From: an uncultured Clostridia bacterium
Lineage (GTDB): Bacteria; Bacillota; Clostridia; Oscillospirales; Acutalibacteraceae
DNA length: 6,826 bases
Reading direction: 5' to 3'
Assembly (NCBI GenBank): GCA_947168785.1
Contig: CAMVNL010000124.1
Coordinates: 1 to 6,826 of the forward strand
The translations under genes and the position numbers were made by a program. The notes under the pieces are model-generated. The model did no database searches. It saw nothing but the letters and a program-made list of their open reading frames with translations, and was not told the DNA's origin. Shown here one piece after another: positions 5,174 to 6,826 of the stretch. The stretch's first letter is position 1, and each line of letters begins with the position of its first letter.

Positions 5174-6826
5174 AACAGGCAAAATGGATCTGGCATCCCG
5201 GCGACTTTGAAATCTATCACCACATGCTGCTGTCCTTCCGGCGGCAGGAAAAGGGCTGCGACTATCCCTGCGTGTGGCATATCTGCCGCCCGGAGGCCAA
5301 CGTGCGGTTCCGCAAAAACTTCACGGCGGAAACCGGCGGCGAAATCACCGTGGTCACCCACGGCGTTGGCATGGTGCGCCTCGGCGGCAGGCTGTGGCGG
5401 GTCAACGAGCCCATCCCCGTCCCGGCGGGGGCGCACGAAATCAGCGTGGAGCTGTGCGACGTGAAGGCTTTCCCCGCTATCTTTGTCGACAGCGATATCC
5501 TGGTCACGGACGAGAGCTGGTTCACCGACCCCTACGACGCGGTGATGGTACCCGCCGCCTGCGAGCCCGCCTATACCTCTCCGGCGGACGATCCCGCGGT
5601 GTTCCCCTTCGCCTATGCGGATATCGATCCGGTTTCCGTGGAGGAGATCCCCGGCGGCGTTCTCTATGACTACGGAAAAGAGCAGTTCGGCCCCGTCCGG
5701 GCGACGGTCCCCGAGGGCGCAGATATCCTGCTGGTCTACGGCGAAAGCCGGGAGGAGGCGCTGGACCCGGGAAAGGCCATCCGTTGGGAAAAGCGGAGCG
5801 CCGGCGACGGCCCGGAGCGTCCGGCCAGGGCCTGCCGCTATCTCGCCGTCACAGGCGAGGGGGCGAAGGACGTGGTCCTTGCCGCCCGGCTGGAGTATCT
5901 GCCCATGGCGGATAAGGCCTCCTTTACGTCCGACGAGCCGGGTCTGAACGATATCTGGGACCTGTGCGCCCGCACCTTCCACCTGAACACCCGGGAGTTC
6001 TTTCTGGACGGCATCAAGCGGGACCGGTGGGTCTGGTCCGGCGACGCCTACCAGTCCTACATGATCGCCCGCTATCTGTATAACGATCCCTCCGTCACGG
6101 AGCGCACCATCACGGCCCTGCTGGGCAAGCCGCCGTTCAAGCTGCACGTCAACACCATCAACGACTATTCGGCGTACGTGGTCATCTCCGTGTGGGAGCA
6201 TTACGCGGCCACGGGGCGGCTGGATTTTATCAGAACCGTCTGGCCCAACGTAAAGGCGCTGTATGAATTCATCGTCTCCCGGCTGAATGAGACCGGCTAC
6301 GTGGTCCGGCGCGACGGGGACTGGATCTTCGTGGACTGGGGAGTGCTGGATAAAGACAGCCCCGTCTGCTTCGAACAGATTTTGCTGTGGCAGGTGTACC
6401 GGGTGATGGGCAAGCTCTCCGCCCTCATCGGCGAGCCGGACACGTACACCGCCCGGGCCGACGCGCTGCGGCGGCAGATCCTCGCGGATTACTGGGACTC
6501 GGAGAAGGGGGCCTTCATCGACAGCTTTACCTCCGGCAAACGCTTTGTCACCCGCCAGACCAACGTGTTCGCCGTTCTTTATGATTTTGTGGAGGGAAGG
6601 CAAAAACAGAGCGTCGTCGACAACGCCCTGCTGAATCCCGATCTGCCCGCCATCACCACCCCCTATTTCAAGCTGTATGAGCTGCTGGCCCTGTGCGAGA
6701 TCGGCGAGATCGAGACGGCGCAGGACTACATCGCCTCCTACTGGGGCGGCATGATAAAGGAGGGGGCCACCTCCGTGTGGGAGGCCTACGACCCCACCCA
6801 ATCCGGCGCGGAACACTACGCCATGT
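5170..6826 (+). CDS. Family 78 glycoside hydrolase (alpha-L-rhamnosidase), 3' end cut by the window
   Basis: 552 codons are visible, with no stop before the window ends. GH78 enzymes release terminal alpha-L-rhamnose by an inverting mechanism. Residues 1-20 include K-W-I-W-H-P-G-D-F-E-I-Y, typical of the N-terminal beta-sandwich. A second sandwich carries V-L-Y-D-Y-G-K-E-Q-F-G and Y-G-E-S-R-E-E-A-L-D. The (alpha/alpha)6 barrel begins around residue 255 with S-D-E-P-G-L-N-D-I-W. The active-site stretch F-L-D280-G-I-K-R-D285-R-W-V-W-S-G-D292 keeps the spacing of the Asp-Glu-Asp set of GH78 enzymes such as Bacillus RhaB, with Asp at the acid position. E538 in S-V-W-E-A-Y-D-P is the presumed general base. 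No signal peptide is visible, so it is probably cytoplasmic. It overlaps the SGNH gene by four bases, so the pair is co-translated. The C-terminal beta-sandwich lies beyond the window. Substrate (rhamnogalacturonan, flavonoid glycoside or other) cannot be told from the sequence. Confidence 0.9.
   Translation, partial: MKQAKWIWHPGDFEIYHHMLLSFRRQEKGCDYPCVWHICRPEANVRFRKNFTAETGGEITVVTHGVGMVRLGGRLWRVNEPIPVPAGAHEISVELCDVKAFPAIFVDSDILVTDESWFTDPYDAVMVPAACEPAYTSPADDPAVFPFAYADIDPVSVEEIPGGVLYDYGKEQFGPVRATVPEGADILLVYGESREEALDPGKAIRWEKRSAGDGPERPARACRYLAVTGEGAKDVVLAARLEYLPMADKASFTSDEPGLNDIWDLCARTFHLNTREFFLDGIKRDRWVWSGDAYQSYMIARYLYNDPSVTERTITALLGKPPFKLHVNTINDYSAYVVISVWEHYAATGRLDFIRTVWPNVKALYEFIVSRLNETGYVVRRDGDWIFVDWGVLDKDSPVCFEQILLWQVYRVMGKLSALIGEPDTYTARADALRRQILADYWDSEKGAFIDSFTSGKRFVTRQTNVFAVLYDFVEGRQKQSVVDNALLNPDLPAITTPYFKLYELLALCEIGEIETAQDYIASYWGGMIKEGATSVWEAYDPTQSGAEHYAM

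Noticed and set aside
5257..5286. Three cysteines (C30, C34, C39) near the N-terminus of the rhamnosidase, considered as a metal site
   Set aside because: The spacing C-x3-C-x4-C fits no common metal-binding motif that I know, the protein is probably cytoplasmic, and the region aligns with the ordinary GH78 N-terminal sandwich.
5059..6816. A 585-codon open frame on the - strand lying over the rhamnosidase gene
   Set aside because: It is in register with the + strand codons and stays open only because the GC-rich sense gene avoids TTA, CTA and TCA codons. Its translation is low-complexity, rich in G, R, V and D, and the sense strand has clear GH78 motifs.
1..6826. CRISPR array, tRNA or rRNA, insertion sequence, attachment site
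   Set aside because: No regularly spaced repeats, no structured RNA signatures, no transposase or integrase motifs and no terminal inverted repeats were seen; nearly every base lies in the three genes.

Overview
The window is a GC-rich (roughly 60-70% in the stretches I counted by hand), densely coding stretch with all real genes on the + strand. A C-terminal type I dockerin, Shine-Dalgarno-preceded starts, tight gene packing and strong G/C preference at third codon positions point to an anaerobic, polysaccharide-degrading member of the Bacillota, probably a gut or rumen clostridium of the Oscillospirales/Ruminococcaceae type. That placement is inference; no marker gene is present.

Layout. 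(1) Bases 1-175 hold the damaged or truncated 5' part of the first gene. The reading frame is open from base 44 and reads like protein, but an in-frame TAA lies at 41-43 and the first ~55 bases are less GC-rich than the rest. (2) Bases 176-4549 encode a very large modular, apparently extracellular protein (at least 1457 residues). It has beta-rich and Ig-like modules, a central helical region with two glycine-rich hydrophobic segments, a conserved but poorly characterised 'DPSG...VYE...KYM' module, a chitobiase-C-like module, a carboxypeptidase-regulatory-like module, and a complete two-loop dockerin at the very C-terminus. No catalytic domain is recognisable. (3) After a 51-base gap without a convincing terminator, bases 4601-5173 encode a small cytoplasmic SGNH/GDSL-type hydrolase. 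(4) Overlapping it by four bases (ATGA), a family 78 glycoside hydrolase (alpha-L-rhamnosidase type) starts at 5170 and runs off the window end after 552 codons.

How they may work together. Spacing suggests one transcription unit. The SGNH protein and the rhamnosidase lack signal peptides, so they would act inside the cell on imported oligosaccharides: the SGNH enzyme removing an ester group (acetyl is the likely guess) and GH78 releasing L-rhamnose. The dockerin protein would act outside, docked to a cohesin on a cellulosome-like scaffold or cell-surface anchor. Rhamnogalacturonan I or another acetylated rhamnose-containing glycan is a reasonable substrate, but this is inferred from family membership and context.

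I found no RNA genes, mobile elements, CRISPR arrays or origins. There is no stretch of more than 300 bases without a gene.
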